A stretch of 64,000 nucleotides of DNA from positions 22,865,501-22,929,500 of the forward strand of contig CM075770.1 in assembly GCA_037974665.1 (NCBI GenBank), read 5' to 3'. A program made the position numbers and the translations under genes. Below the pieces are notes generated by a model, which saw nothing but the letters and a program-made list of their open reading frames with translations, was not told the DNA's origin and made no database searches. Origin of the DNA: Ehretia macrophylla (Eukaryota; Streptophyta; Magnoliopsida; Boraginales; Ehretiaceae). Shown in pieces: positions 36,971-48,433 of the stretch. Position 1 is the first letter of the stretch. Every line of letters starts with the position of its first letter.

Positions 36971-37020
36971 GAGAGAGAGAGAGAAGAAATGAGAGAAAGA
37001 GAAAAAGAATGAAAGAAAAA
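36971..37020. repeat. GA-rich tract
   Basis: Purine run of gaga and gaaa inside the LTR. The opposite-orientation sister LTR has the matching CT tract at 57441-57511. Confidence 0.85.
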
Positions 37021-37320
37021 TGAAAGCTTGATGGGTATTGATGCTTGTCGGCCTAGGGCCTTGCAAAATCTGATTTTGTGTCTTCAAGAGGCATGTTTGA
37101 ATTGTCCTAGCATGGGAAAGGGAATGTGTGTCGAGATTGGAGCATTGGGGAGGGGTTTTGAGCCTTTTTTTATTTTTTGCTTTGTGTCATAGAATGTTTA
37201 GGTACAAATTTTGAAATTGCAATGCATGCACAAATGCAAGAGGTGGTCGGCCAAGGCATTGCAAAGTTCTGAATTTTCGTCATCTTTTGAGCATTATTTA
37301 ATTGTGTGTTTGGGATATGC

Positions 37321-37348
37321 AAAGAATAAAGAATAAAGAATAAAGAAT
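37321..37348. repeat. Four copies of aaagaat
   Basis: 7-bp tandem microsatellite. The sister LTR near 57112-57128 has fewer copies, so it varies between insertions. Confidence 0.85.
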
Positions 37349-37838
37349 ATCTAGCTTTTTGTGAGATTTTGTCTTCTAGTGGGTTGAATTAGCAATTTAA
37401 TATTAGTTAGTGGAGTTTGTAGGATTAATTAATGACCCAGTGCTTTGTGTAAGATGCTTTCTTGATTAGCGTGAGGGCACGCTTTCCTAGGTTTAAGGCA
37501 TGCACTACGAGATAAGGCACGAACTACGAGACGAATGAACGTTTCTCAAGTAAATGCACACAACCCTAAATGAATGCACATAATTCAATGCAAGGCACAC
37601 AAAACGAAACACAACTCTTGAACCTAGGTCAAGGCACACAAATCTAGGTCAGGGCACATGAAACGAGGTAACACACGTCAGTCGGGGATTAGGGCACACC
37701 ATTCTAGGTCATGGCACGAATGACGAAGCATGCACGAAAACCAAGACAGGGCACGTAATCCAAGGTCAATCATATAATAATCTTGGTCTATGGCATGCCA
37801 ATCGAGGTAACACACATTATTCGGGGTCGGGCCTCACA

Positions 37839-37843
37839 AAACG
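37839..37843. repeat. Target duplication (right), aaacg
   Basis: Partner of 34137-34141. Confidence 0.85.
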
Positions 37844-37904
37844 TGCTTGGGTGAGAGTAGTACTAGGATGGGTGACCCCCTGGGAAGTCCTCGTGTTGCA
37901 CCCA
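37844..37904 (+). pseudogene. 5S: 5S rRNA gene copy 9, 3' part
   Basis: Nucleotides 59-119 of the split gene (C67T, C119A). The IE and C boxes remain but are 3.7 kb from the 5' part. Followed by the 106-bp-deleted spacer type. Confidence 0.95.
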
Positions 37905-38354
37905 CCTTTTCAAAATTTTTAATCGAGGGCATGGGGCTTGTGACTAGGTCTCCGTCCTTCCAGTGCCTATAACTTTTGATCTGTAAGGAGTTACACTGCG
38001 CACAGCATACCGTTGGAAAGCTCTCCGAGAGCTCTACGGGAGAAGCAAGCTTGCTCGGCTGCACATATTTTTAGACTGCAAAATCGAACGTTATCATCAG
38101 TTTCGGGACACTTTTCTAATTTTTCGCTATTTTTTCGTCCCGGATCGTACGTCGTGAGCCGTGAAAAGGATGACAAACTAACTCGCGGGATATTACAGGG
38201 CCCTACAACACGTTGATATCACGTCTTGTGAGGATACAACGTTGTTGTAGCGGATGGGTTGTGGTTAAGCCCATTGAGCCTTTTGAATGGGCCATCTTGC
38301 TTGGCTGGGAATGTGAACCGTCAAAAAATAAGGGATTTGTGCCCTCAACATGAC
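37905..38354 (+). repeat. Short 5S spacer (106-bp deletion type), first occurrence
   Basis: After ttttt the spacer jumps directly to aatcgagggc, losing about 106 bp (gccccggtt through gggcccgca). The same joint recurs after 42543, 45157 and 48433. Confidence 0.85.
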
Positions 38355-38473
38355 TGGTGTGATCATACCAGCACTAATGCACTGGATCCCATCAGAACTC
38401 CGAAGTTAAACGTGCTTGGGCGAGAATAGTACTACGATGGGTGACCCCTTGGGAAGTCCTCGTGTTGCACCCC
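38355..38473 (+). rRNA. 5S: 5S rRNA gene copy 10
   Basis: Seven changes: G1T, C6T, C29T, G56A, G72A, G81C, C95T. Shares a non-G first base and C29T with copies 21 and 26, all three directly after a short spacer. Confidence 0.9.
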
Positions 38474-39035
38474 CCCTTTTCAATTATTTTTGCCCCGATT
38501 AGGCTAGCCAAGATGCTTTATTAATCACATTTCTGTTACTGAATCCCACGGCACCTTGGGCAAGACAACTTCGCTTCCCGTGAAGGCTGGGCCCGCAAAC
38601 CGAGAGCGTGGGGCTTGTGACTAGGTCTCCGTCGCTCCGGTGACTATAACTTTTGATACGCAAGGAGTTACGCGGCGTACAGCATACCGTTGGAAAACTC
38701 TCCGAGAGCTTTACGACGGGGGCAACAAGCCTGCTCAGTTGCACCAGTTTTCAAAGCCCAAAATGGAACGTTATCATCAGTTTCAGGCCACTTTTCTACT
38801 TTTGCGCTAATTTTCCATTTCGGATCGTACGTCGTGAACTGTGAAAAAGGATGCCAACCTAACACGCGGGACAATAGAAGGCCCTACAATGCGTCGATAT
38901 CACGTCCTGCGAGGATGCTACGTTGTTGTAGCGGATGGGATATGGTTAAGCCCATTGGGCCTTTTGAATGGGCCATCTCGCTGGGCTGCGACTGTGAACC
39001 GTCAAAAAATAAGGGATTTGTGCCCTCAACATGAC

Positions 39036-39154
39036 GGGTTCGATCATACCAGCACTAATGCACCGGATCCCCTCAGAACTCCGAAGTTAAGCGTGCTAGG
39101 GCGAGAGTAGTACTAGGATGGGTGACCTCTTGGGAAGTCCTCGTGTTGCACCCC
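39036..39154 (+). rRNA. 5S: 5S rRNA gene copy 11
   Basis: Five changes: G5T, A37C, T63A, C93T, C95T. Confidence 0.92.
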
Positions 39155-39713
39155 CCTTTCCAAATGTTTTTGCTCCGGTTAGGCTAGCCAAGATGCTTTA
39201 TTTATCATATTTCTATTACCGAATCCCATGGCATCTTGGGCAAGACAACTTCGCTTCACGTGGAGGCTAGGCTCGCAAACCGGGGGCGTGCGGCTTGTGA
39301 CCAGGCCTCTGTCGCTCCGGTGACCATAACTTTTGATTCGCATGGAGTTACGCGGTGCACAGTGTACCGTTGGAAAGCTCTCCGAGAGCTCTACGACGGG
39401 GACAACAAGCCTGCTCAGCTGCGCCAGATTTCAAAGCCTAAAATCGAACATTATCATCAGTTTTGGGCCACTTTTATACTTTTACGCTTATTTTCCATTC
39501 CAGATTGTACGTCATGAGTCGCGAAAAAGGACGCCAACCTAACAGCGGGACAATAGAGGTCCCTACAACACGTCGATATCATGTCTTGCGAGGATGCTGC
39601 GTTGTTATAGCTAATGGTTTGTCATTAAGCCTATTGGGCCTTTTGAATGGGCCATCTATTTGGGTTGGGACTGTGAACCGTAAGAAAAAAAGGATTTGTG
39701 CCCTCAACATGAC

Positions 39714-39832
39714 GGGTGCTATCATACTAGTGCTAATGCACCGGATCCCATTAGAACTCCGAAGTTAATCGTGTTTGGGCGAGAGTAGTACTAGGATGGG
39801 TGACCCCCTGGGAAGTCCTCGTGTTGCACCCC
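39714..39832 (+). rRNA. 5S: 5S rRNA gene copy 12
   Basis: Seven changes: G7T, C15T, C18T, A19G, C39T, G56T, C61T. Preceded by an A-rich run (gtaagaaaaaaagg) like copies 24 and 29. Confidence 0.9.
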
Positions 39833-40390
39833 TCTTTTCAATTGTTTTTGCCCCAGTTAGGCCTGCCAAAATGCTTTATCCATCACATTTCTATTGCCAA
39901 ATCCCGCGGCTCCTTAGGCAAGACAACTTCACATCACGTAGAGGCTGGGCCTGCAAACCGAGGGCGTGGGGCTTGTGACCAGGTCTCCGTCGCTCTGGTG
40001 CCCATAAATTTTGATCCGTGAGGAGTTACGCAGCGCACAACAAACCGTTGGAAAGCTCTCCGAGAGTTCTACAACGGGGATAGAAAGCCAGATTTGCTGC
40101 GCAAGTTTTCGGAGCCCAAAATCGAACGTTATCATCAGTTTCGAGCCACTTTTGTGATTTTGCACTATTTTTCTCTCGGATCATACGTCGTGAGCCGCGA
40201 AACGGACGACAACCTAACTCACTGGATATTAGAGGGCCCTACAACGAGTCGATATCACGTCTTGCAAGGATGCTACATTGTTGAAGCAGATGGGTTGTCG
40301 TTAAGCCCATTGGGCCTTTCGAATCGACCATCTCTCTGTCTTGGGATTGCGAACCGTCAACACATAAGGGATTTGTGCCCTCAACAAGAC

Positions 40391-40509
40391 GTGTGCAATC
40401 ATACCAGCACTAATGCTCCGGATCCCATTAGAACTCCGAAGTTAAGCATGCTTGGGTGAGAATAGTACTAGGATGGGTGACCCCCTAGGATGTCCTCGTG
40501 TTGCACCCC
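40391..40509 (+). rRNA. 5S: 5S rRNA gene copy 13
   Basis: Nine changes: G2T, G7A, A27T, C39T, G58A, C67T, G72A, G97A, A101T. Starts the left half of the 2.6-kb tandem duplication; its partner is copy 17. Confidence 0.9.
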
Positions 40510-41068
40510 CCATTTCAATTGTTTTTGCCCTGGTTAGGCTTGCCAAGATACTTTATTTATCATATTTCTATTACCGAATCCCACAGCACCTTAGGCATGA
40601 CAACTTCGCTTCACGTGGAGGCTGGGCTCGTAAACCGAGGGAGTGGTGCTTGTGATCAGGTCTCCGTCGCTACAGTGTCCATAACTTTTGATCCGTAAGG
40701 AGTTACGCGGCGCACAGCATACCGTTGGAAAGCTCTACAAGAACTCTACGACAAAGGCAGCAAGCCTTCTCGGTTGTTCCAGTTTTTGGAGCTCAAAATC
40801 GAATGTTATCATCAGTTTCAAGCCACTTTTCTACTTTTGCGCTATTTTCCGTCCTGAATCGTACGTCGTGAGCCGCGAAAAGGACAACAACCTAACTCGT
40901 GGGATATTACAGGGCCCTACAACGTGTCAATATCACGTCTCGTAAGGATGCTACGTTGTTGTAGCGAATGGGTTGTTGTTAAGCCCATTGGGCCTTTTGA
41001 ATGGGCCATCTCTCTGGGCTGGGACTGTGAACCGTCAAAAAATAAGGGATTTGTGCCCTCAACATAAC

Positions 41069-41187
41069 GGGTGCGATCATTCCAGCAATAATGCACTGGA
41101 TCCCATCAGAACTCCGATGTTAAGCGTGCTTGGGCGAGAGTAGTACTAGGATGGGTGACCCCCTGGGAAGTCCTCGTGTTGCACCCC
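41069..41187 (+). rRNA. 5S: 5S rRNA gene copy 14
   Basis: Four changes: A13T, C20A, C29T, A50T. A50T is shared only with copy 18. Confidence 0.92.
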
Positions 41188-41746
41188 CTTTTTCAATTGT
41201 TTTTGCCCTGGTTAGGCTTGCCAAGATGCTTTATCCATCACATTTCTATTACCGAATCCCACGGCTCCTTGGGCATGACAACTTCACTTCATGTAGAGGC
41301 TAGGCCTGCAAACCTAGGGTGTGGGGCTTGTGACCAGGTCTCCGTCGTTCCGATGCCCATAAATTTTGATCCGTAAGGAGTTACGCGGCGCACAGCATAC
41401 CGTTGGAAAGCTCTCCAATAGCTCTACGCCGGGGGCAGCAAGCTTTCTCGGCTGCATATGTTGTCGAGCACAAAATCGAACGTTATCATCAGTTTTGGGC
41501 CACTTTTCTACTTTTGCGCTATTTTTTCGTCCCAGATCGTACGTCGTGAGCCGCGAAAAGGATGACAAACTAACTCACGGGACAATAGAGGGCCCAACAA
41601 TGCTTCGATATCTTATCTTGCGAGGATGCTGCGTTGTTGTAGCGAATGGGTTGTCATTAAGCCCATTGGGCCTTTTGAATTGGCCACCTCTCTGGGTTGG
41701 GACTGTGAACTGTCAACACATAATGGATTTGTGCCCTCAACATGAC

Positions 41747-41865
41747 GGGTGCGATCATACCAGTACTAATGCACCGGATCCCATCAGAACTCCGAAGTTA
41801 AGCGTTCTTGGGTGAGAGTAGTACTAGGATGGGTGACCCCCTAGGTAGTCCTCGTGTTGTACCCC
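41747..41865 (+). rRNA. 5S: 5S rRNA gene copy 15
   Basis: Six changes: C18T, G60T, C67T, G97A, A100T, C114T. Confidence 0.91.
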
Positions 41866-42424
41866 ACTTTTCAATTGTTTTTGCCCCTGTTAGGCTTGCG
41901 AAAATGCTTTATCCATCACATTTCTGTTACCGAATTCCACGGCACCTTGGGCAAGACAACTTCACTTCACGTAGAGGCTGGGCCCACAAACCGAGGGCGT
42001 GGGGCTTGTGACCAGGTCTCTGTCTATCCGCTGCCCATAAATTTTGATTCGTAACGAGTTACGCGGCACACAGCATACTGTTGGAAAGCTGTCCCAGAGC
42101 TCTACGACGGTGGCAGCAAGCCTACTCGGCTACGCATGTTTTCGAAGCCCAAAATTGAACGTTTTCATCAATTTCAGGCCATCTTTATGCTTTAGCGCTA
42201 TTTTTCATCCCGGATCGTACATCGTTAGCCTCGAAATGGATGACAACCTAACTCGCGGGACATTAGAGGGCCCTACAACGTGACGATATCATGTCTTGCG
42301 AGGATGCTACATTGTTGAAGTGGATAGGTTGTCGTTAAGCCCATTAGGCGTTTTGAATGGGCCATCTCTCTGGACTGGGGCTGTGAAACATCAAAACATA
42401 AGGGATTTGTGCCCTCAACATGAT

Positions 42425-42543
42425 GGGTGCGATCATACCAACACTAATGCACCGGATCCCATCAGAACTCCGAAGTTAAGCATGCTTGGACTAGAGTAGT
42501 ACTAGGATGGGTGACCCCCTCGGAAGTCCTCGTGTTGTACCCC
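42425..42543 (+). rRNA. 5S: 5S rRNA gene copy 16
   Basis: Six changes: G17A, G58A, G66A, G68T, G97C, C114T. Followed by a short spacer. Confidence 0.91.
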
Positions 42544-42993
42544 TCTTTTCAATTTTTTTAACCGAGGGCATGGGGCTTGTGACCTGGTCTCCGTCGCTCC
42601 GGTGCCCATAAATTTTGATCCGTAAGGAGTAACGCGGCGCACAGCAAATCATTGGAAAGCTCTCTGAGAGTTCTACAATAGGGATAGAAACCAGATTTGC
42701 TACGCTAGTTTTCGGAGCCCAAAATCGAACGTTATCATCAGTTTTGGGCCACTTTTCTACTTTTGCGCTGTTTTTCTCCTGGATCGTACGCCGTGAGCCG
42801 CGAAAAGGACGACAACCTAACTCACTGGACATTAGAGGGCCCTACAACGCGTCGATAGCACGTCTTGCGAGGATGCTGCATTGTTGTAGCAGATGGGTTA
42901 TCGTTAAGCCCATTGGGCCTTTCGAATCGACCATCTCTCTGGGTTGGGACTACGAACCGTCAACACATAAGGGATTTGTGCCCTCAACATGAT

Positions 42994-43108
42994 GTGTGCG
43001 ATCATACCAGCAATAATGCTCCGGATCCCATTAAAACTCTGAAGTTAAGCGTGCTTGGGCGAGAGTAGTAGGATGGGTGACCCCAAGGATGTCCTCGTGT
43101 TGCACCCC
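42994..43108 (+). rRNA. 5S: 5S rRNA gene copy 17, 115 nt with deletions
   Basis: Lacks three bases near nt 76-78 and one near nt 95, plus G2T, C20A, A27T, C39T, G41A, C47T and A101T. The deletions affect the C-box region; likely a pseudogene. Starts the right half of the 2.6-kb duplication (to about 45611). Confidence 0.88.
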
Positions 43109-43668
43109 CCTTTTCAATTGTTTTTGCCCCGATTTGGCTTGCCAAGATGCTTTATTTATCATATTTCTATTACCGAATCCCACGGCAACTTGGGCAAGAC
43201 AACTTCGCTTCACGTAGAGGCTGGGCTCGCAAACCGGGGGAGTGGTGCTTGTGACCAGGTCTCCGTCGCTATGGTCCCCATAACTTTTGATCCATAAGGA
43301 GTTACGCGGTGCACAGCATACCGTTGGAAAGCTCTACAAGAACTCTACGGCAAGGGCAGCAATCCTAGTTGGTTGTCCTAGTTTTTGGAGCCCAAAATCG
43401 AACGTTATCATCAGTTTCAGGCCACTTTTCTGCTTTTGCACTGTTTTTCTGTCCTGAATCGTACGTCGTGAGCCGCGAAAAGGACAACAACCTAACTCAC
43501 GGGATATTACAAGGCTCTACAACGCGTCGATATCACGTCTTGTGAGGATACTACGTTGTTGTAGCGGATGGGTTGTTGTTAAGCCTATTGGGCCTTTTGA
43601 ATGGGCCATCTCTCAGGGCTGGGACTGTGAACCGTCAAAAAATAAGGGATTTGTGCCCTCAACATGAC

Positions 43669-43787
43669 GGGTGCGATCATACCAGCACTAATGCACCGGA
43701 TCCCATAAGAACTCCGATGTTAAGCGTGCTTAGGTGAGAGTAGTACTAGGATGGGTGACCCCCTGGGAAGTCCTCGTGTTGCACCCC
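43669..43787 (+). rRNA. 5S: 5S rRNA gene copy 18
   Basis: Four changes: C39A, A50T, G64A, C67T. Confidence 0.92.
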
Positions 43788-44345
43788 TCTTTTCAATTGT
43801 TTTTGCCCCGGTTAGGCTTGCCAAGATGCTTTATCCATCACATTCCTATTACCGAATCCCACGGCTCCTTGGGCATGACAACTTCACTTCACGTAGAGGC
43901 TGGGCCTGCAAACCGAGGGCGTGGGGCTTATGACCAGGTCTCCGTAGCAACGGTGCCCATAAATTTTGATCTGTAAGGAGTTACGCGGCGCACAGCATAC
44001 CGTTGGAAAGCTCTCCAATAGTTCTACGCCGGGGGTAGCAAGCTTTCTCAACAGCTCATGATTTTGAGCACAAAATCGAAGGTTATCATCAGTTTCGGGC
44101 CACTTTTCTACTTTTGCGCTATTTTTTATCCCGGATCTTACGTCGTGAGCCGTGAAAAGGATGACAACCTAACTCACGAGACAATAGAGGGCCCAACAAT
44201 GCTTCGATATCACGTCTTGCGAGGATGCTGTGTTGTTATAGCGAATGGGTTGTCGTTAAGCCCATTGGGCCTTTTGAATGGGCCACCTCTCTGGGTTGGG
44301 ACTGTGAACCATCAACACATAAGGGATTTGTGCGCTCAACATGAC

Positions 44346-44464
44346 AACTGCGATCATACCAGTACTAATGAACCGGATCCCATCAGAACTCCGAAGTTAA
44401 GTGTTCTTGAGCGAGAGTAGTACTAGGATGGGTGACCTCCGGGGTAGTCCTCATGTTGCACCCC
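44346..44464 (+). rRNA. 5S: 5S rRNA gene copy 19, diverged
   Basis: Twelve changes including loss of the initial GGG (AAC), C26A, C57T, G60T, G65A, C93T, T96G and A100T. Its 3' end merges into a long C homopolymer. Confidence 0.88.
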
Positions 44465-44479
44465 CCCCCCCCCCCCCCC
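44461..44479 (+). repeat. 19-bp C homopolymer
   Basis: The CCCC at the 3' end of copy 19 is expanded to 19 C. Its duplicate unit after 41747 has only four. Confidence 0.9.
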
Positions 44480-45038
44480 GCCTTTCCATTTTTTTTGCCC
44501 CGGTTAGGTTTGCCAAAATGCTTCATCCATCACATTTCTGTAACCGAATCCCACGACACCTTGGGCAAGACAACTTTACTTCACGTAGAGGCTGGGCCTA
44601 CAAACCAAGGGCGTGCGGCTTGTAACCTAGTCTTTGTCGATCCGGTGCCCATAAATTTTGATTCGTTACGAGTTACGCAGCACACAGTATACTGTTGGAA
44701 AGATATCCCAGAGTTCCACGACGGTGGCAGCAAGCCTACTCGGCTACGCATGTTTTCGAAGCGCAAAATCGAACGTTTTCATCAGTTTCGGGCCACCTTT
44801 CAGCTTTAGCACTGTTTTTCATCCCGGATCGTACATCGTTAGCCTCGAAATGGATGACAACCAAACTCGCGGGACATTAGAGGGCCCTACAATGCATCGA
44901 TATAATGTCTTGCGAGGATGCTGCATTGTTGAAACAGATGGGTTGTCGTTAAGCCCATTAGGCCTTATGAATGGGCCATCTCTCTGGGCTGGGACTGTGA
45001 AACGTCAACACATAAAGGATTTGTGCCCTCAACATGAC

Positions 45039-45157
45039 GGGTGCGATCATACCAACACTAATGCACCGGATCCTATCAGAACTTTGAAGTTAAGCGTGCT
45101 TGGACGAGAGTAGTACTAGGATGGGTGACCCCCTGGGAAGTCCTCGTGTTGCACCCC
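45039..45157 (+). rRNA. 5S: 5S rRNA gene copy 20
   Basis: Five changes: G17A, C36T, C46T, C47T, G66A. Followed by a short spacer. Confidence 0.92.
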
Positions 45158-45611
45158 CCTTTTTGATTTTTTTAATCGAGGGCATGGGGTTTGTAACCAG
45201 GTCTCCGTCCCTCCGGTGCCTATAACTTTTGATCTATAAGGAATTACGCTGCGCACAACATACTGTTGGAAAGCTCTTCGAGAGATCTACGATGGGGGCA
45301 GAAATCCTGCTCGGTTGCGCCTATTTTCGAAGCCGAAAATTTAATGTTATCATCAGTTTCAGGACACTTTTCTAATTTTGCGCTGTTTTTCCGTCTCAGA
45401 TCGTACGTCGTTAGCCGTGAAAAAGGACGACACACTAACTCGCAGGATATTATAGGGCCCTACAACACGTCGATATCATGCCTTGTGAGGATGCAACGTT
45501 ATTGTAGCGGATGGGTTGTGGTTAAGCCCATTGGGCCTTTTGAATGGGCCATCTTGCTGGACTGGGACTGTGAACCGTCAAAAAATACAGGATTTGTGCC
45601 CTCAACATGAC

Positions 45612-45730
45612 AGGTGCGATCATGTCAGCACTAATGCACTGGATCCCATCAAAACTCCGAAGTTAAGCACGCTTGGGCGAGAGTAGTACTAGGATGGGTG
45701 ACCCCCTGGGAAGTCCTCGTGTTGCACCCC
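45612..45730 (+). rRNA. 5S: 5S rRNA gene copy 21
   Basis: Seven changes: G1A, A13G, C14T, C29T, G41A, G58A, T59C. Confidence 0.9.
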
Positions 45731-46289
45731 CTTTTTCAATTGTTTTTGCCCCGGTTAGGCTAGCCAAGATGCTTTATTTATCACAGTTCTATTACCGAAT
45801 CCCACGGCACCTTGGCAAGACAACTTCGCCTCACGTAGAGGCTGGCCCCTCAAACCGAGGGCGTGGGGCTTGTGACCAGTTCTCTGTCGCTCCGGTGACT
45901 ATAACTTTTGATCCGTAAGGACTTACGCGACTCACAGCATACCATTAGAAAGCTATCCGAGAGCTCTACGACAGAGGTAACAAGCCTGCTCAGCTGCGCC
46001 AGTTTTCAAAGCCCAAAATCGAACATTATCATTAGTTTCGTGCCACTTTTCTACTTTTGCGCTAATTTTCCAATCTGGATCGTACGTCATGAGCTGCAAA
46101 AAAGGACGCCAACCTATCACGCGGGACAATAAAGGGCCCTTCAACGCGTCGATATCACATCTTGCGAGGATGCTGCGTTATTGTAGAGGATGGGTTTCGT
46201 TATGCCCATTGGGCCTTTTGAATGGGCCATCTGTCTGGGCAGGGACTGTGAACCGTCAAAAAAGAAGGGATTTGTGCCCTCAACATGAC

Positions 46290-46408
46290 GGGTACGATCA
46301 TACCAGCACTAATGCACCGGATCCCATCGGAACTCCGAAGTTAAGCTTGCTTGGACGAGAGTAGTACTAGGATGGGTGACCCCCTGGGAAGTCCTGGTGT
46401 TGCACACC
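46290..46408 (+). rRNA. 5S: 5S rRNA gene copy 22
   Basis: Six changes: G5A, A40G, G58T, G66A, C107G, C117A. Confidence 0.91.
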
Positions 46409-46880
46409 TCTTTTCAATTTTTTTTTGCCCTAGTTAGGCTAGCCAATATGCTTTATTTATCACATTTCTGTTACCGAATCCCACGGCACCTTGGGCAAGA
46501 CAACTTCGCTTCCCATGGAGGCTGGGCCCGCAAATCAAGGGCGTGGGGCTTGTGACTAGGTCTCCGTCTTTCCGGTGACCATAACTTTTGATACGTAAGG
46601 AGTTACGCGGTGTACAGCATACCGTTGGAAAGCTTTCCGAGAGCTTTACGATGGGGGCAACAAGTCTGCTCAGCTGCGCCAGTTTTCAAAGCACAAAATC
46701 GAACGTTATATACAGTTTTGGGCCACTTTTCTACTTTTGCGCTAATTTTCCATTCCGGATCGTACGTCGTGAGCAGCGAAAAAGGACGCTAACCAAACAC
46801 GCGGGACAATAGAGGGCCCTACAACGGGTCGATATCATGTCTTGTGAGGGTGTTGTGTTGTTGTAGCGAACGGGTTGTGG

Positions 46881-46940
46881 TTAAGCCCATTGGACTTTTT
46901 TAATGGGCTATCTCGTTGTGCTGGGACTGTGAACCATCAA
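46881..46940 (+). promoter_or_regulatory. tgggc-rich stretch upstream of 5S copy 23
   Basis: aagcccattgg...tgggct...gtgctggg. In most units this region reads aagcccattgggcc, tgggcc, tgggct, three site-II-like motifs between about -90 and -45. See the better conserved example at 50148. Confidence 0.4.
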
Positions 46941-46970
46941 AAAATAAGGGATTTGTGCCCTCAACATGAC
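46941..46970 (+). promoter_or_regulatory. 5S upstream promoter (example, copy 23)
   Basis: ataa at 46944-46947 (-27 to -24), GC at 46957-46958 (-14/-13) and C at -1. This resembles the plant 5S upstream pattern of a TATA-like box near -28, GC near -12 and C at -1. Other units have cacataagg or caaaaaataagg at the same place. Confidence 0.6.
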
Positions 46971-47089
46971 GGGTGCCATCATACCAGCACTAATGCACTG
47001 GATCCCATCAGAACTCCGAAGTTAAGCGTGCTTGGGCGAGAGTAGTACTAGGATGGGTGACCCCCTGGGAAGTCCTCGTGTTGCACCCC
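46971..47089 (+). rRNA. 5S: 5S rRNA gene copy 23, closest to the majority
   Basis: Only G7C and C29T. The A, IE and C boxes are unaltered, the upstream elements are present and T-runs follow. Best candidate here for a functional 5S gene, though G7C would affect a helix I pair unless compensated. Confidence 0.95.
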
Positions 47090-47106
47090 ACTTTTCAATT
47101 GTTTTT
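47090..47106 (+). terminator. Pol III terminator T-runs (example, copy 23)
   Basis: tttt at 47092-47095 and ttttt at 47102-47106 directly after the gene. Nearly every copy has the same ttttcaattgttttt layout. Confidence 0.75.
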
Positions 47107-47649
47107 GCCCCGGTTAGGCTAGCCAAGATGCTTTATTTATCATATTTCTATTACCGAATCCCACGGCACCTTGGGCAAGACAACTTTGCTTCACGTGGAG
47201 GCGGGGCTAACAAACCGGGGGCGTGGGGCTTGTGACCAGGTTTCCGTCGCTCCGGTGACCATAACTTTTGATCCGTAAGGAGTTACGCGGCGCACAGCAT
47301 ACTGTTGGAAATCTCTCCGAGAGCTCTACGATGGAGGCAGCAGGTCTGCTCGACTGCGCCAGTTTTCAAAGTCTAAAATCGAACATTATCATCAGTTTCG
47401 GGTCACTTTTCTACTTTTGCGCTTATTTTCCATTCCGGATCGTACGTCTTGAGTCGCGAAAAAGGATGCCAACCTAACACACGGGACAATAGTGGGCCCT
47501 ACAACACGTCGATATCACGTCTTGCGAGGATTCTGCGTTGTTGTAGCAGATGGATTGTTGTTAAGCTCATTGGGCCCTTTGAATGAGCCATATATCTGGG
47601 CTGGGACGGTGAACCGTAAAAAAAAAAAGATTTGTGCCCTCAACATGAC

Positions 47650-47768
47650 GAGTGCGATCATACCAGCACTAATGCACCGGATCCCATCAGAACTCCGAAG
47701 TTAAGCATTCTTGGATGAGAGTAGTACTATGATAGGTGACCCCCTGGGTAGTCCTCGTGTTGCACCCC
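47650..47768 (+). rRNA. 5S: 5S rRNA gene copy 24
   Basis: Eight changes: G2A, G58A, G60T, G66A, C67T, G81T, G85A, A100T. Confidence 0.9.
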
Positions 47769-48314
47769 CATTTTTAATTATTTTTGCCCCGGTTAGGCTT
47801 GCCAAGATGCTTTATCAATCACATTTCTATTACTGAATCCCACGGCACCTTGGGCAAGACAACTTCGCTTCACGTAGAAGGTGGGCCTACAAACTGAGGG
47901 CGTAGGGCTTGTGATCAGGTCTCCGTCGCTCTGGTGCCCATAAATTTTGATCCGTAACGAGTTATGAGGCGCACAACATACTGTTGGAAAGCTGTCCCAG
48001 AGCTCTACGATGGTGGCAGCAAGCCTACTCGGCAGCGCATGTTTTCGGAGCCCAAAATCGAACATTTTCATCAGTTTCTGGACAATTTTCATCTTTGGCG
48101 CTATTTTTTCATCCCGGATCGTACATTGTTAGCCTTGAAATGGACGACAACCTAACTCGCGAGACATTAGAGGGCCCTACAACGCGTCGATATCATGTCT
48201 TGCAAGGATGCTACATTGTTGTCGTTAAGCCCATTGGGCCCTTTGAATGGGCCATCTCTCTGGGTTGGGACTGTGAAACGTCAACACATAAGGGATTTGT
48301 GCCCTTAACATGAC

Positions 48315-48433
48315 GGGTACGATCATACCAACACTAATGCACCGAATCCTATCAGAACTCTGAAGTTAAACGTGCTTGGGCGAGAGTAGTACTATGATGG
48401 GTGACCTCCTGGGAAGTTCTTGTGTTGTACCCC
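48315..48433 (+). rRNA. 5S: 5S rRNA gene copy 25, diverged
   Basis: Eleven changes: G5A, G17A, G31A, C36T, C47T, G56A, G81T, C93T, C104T, C107T, C114T. Ten are C-to-T or G-to-A. Followed by a short spacer. Confidence 0.89.

Larger units (their letters stand above)
34142..37838 (-). mobile_element. Solo LTR inserted in a 5S gene (3697 bp)
   Basis: Ends tgttacgcccc...gggcctcaca on the + strand, TG...CA in minus orientation. No primer site, polypurine tract or coding region. Very similar to the LTR at 56757 in the opposite orientation (same family). It interrupts copy 9 of the 5S genes. A 69-codon frame at 35112-35321 also occurs in the other copy but changes mostly at amino-acid-altering sites. 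Confidence 0.92.
40391..42993 (+). repeat. 2.6-kb tandem duplication of four 5S units, left copy
   Basis: Units starting 40391, 41069, 41747 and 42425 plus a short spacer match, in order, units 42994, 43669, 44346 and 45039. Diagnostic pairs are A27T+A101T, A50T, G60T+A100T, and G17A+G66A. Confidence 0.75.
42994..45611 (+). repeat. 2.6-kb tandem duplication of four 5S units, right copy
   Basis: Partner of 40391-42993. It also ends in the 106-bp-deleted spacer. Confidence 0.75.
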
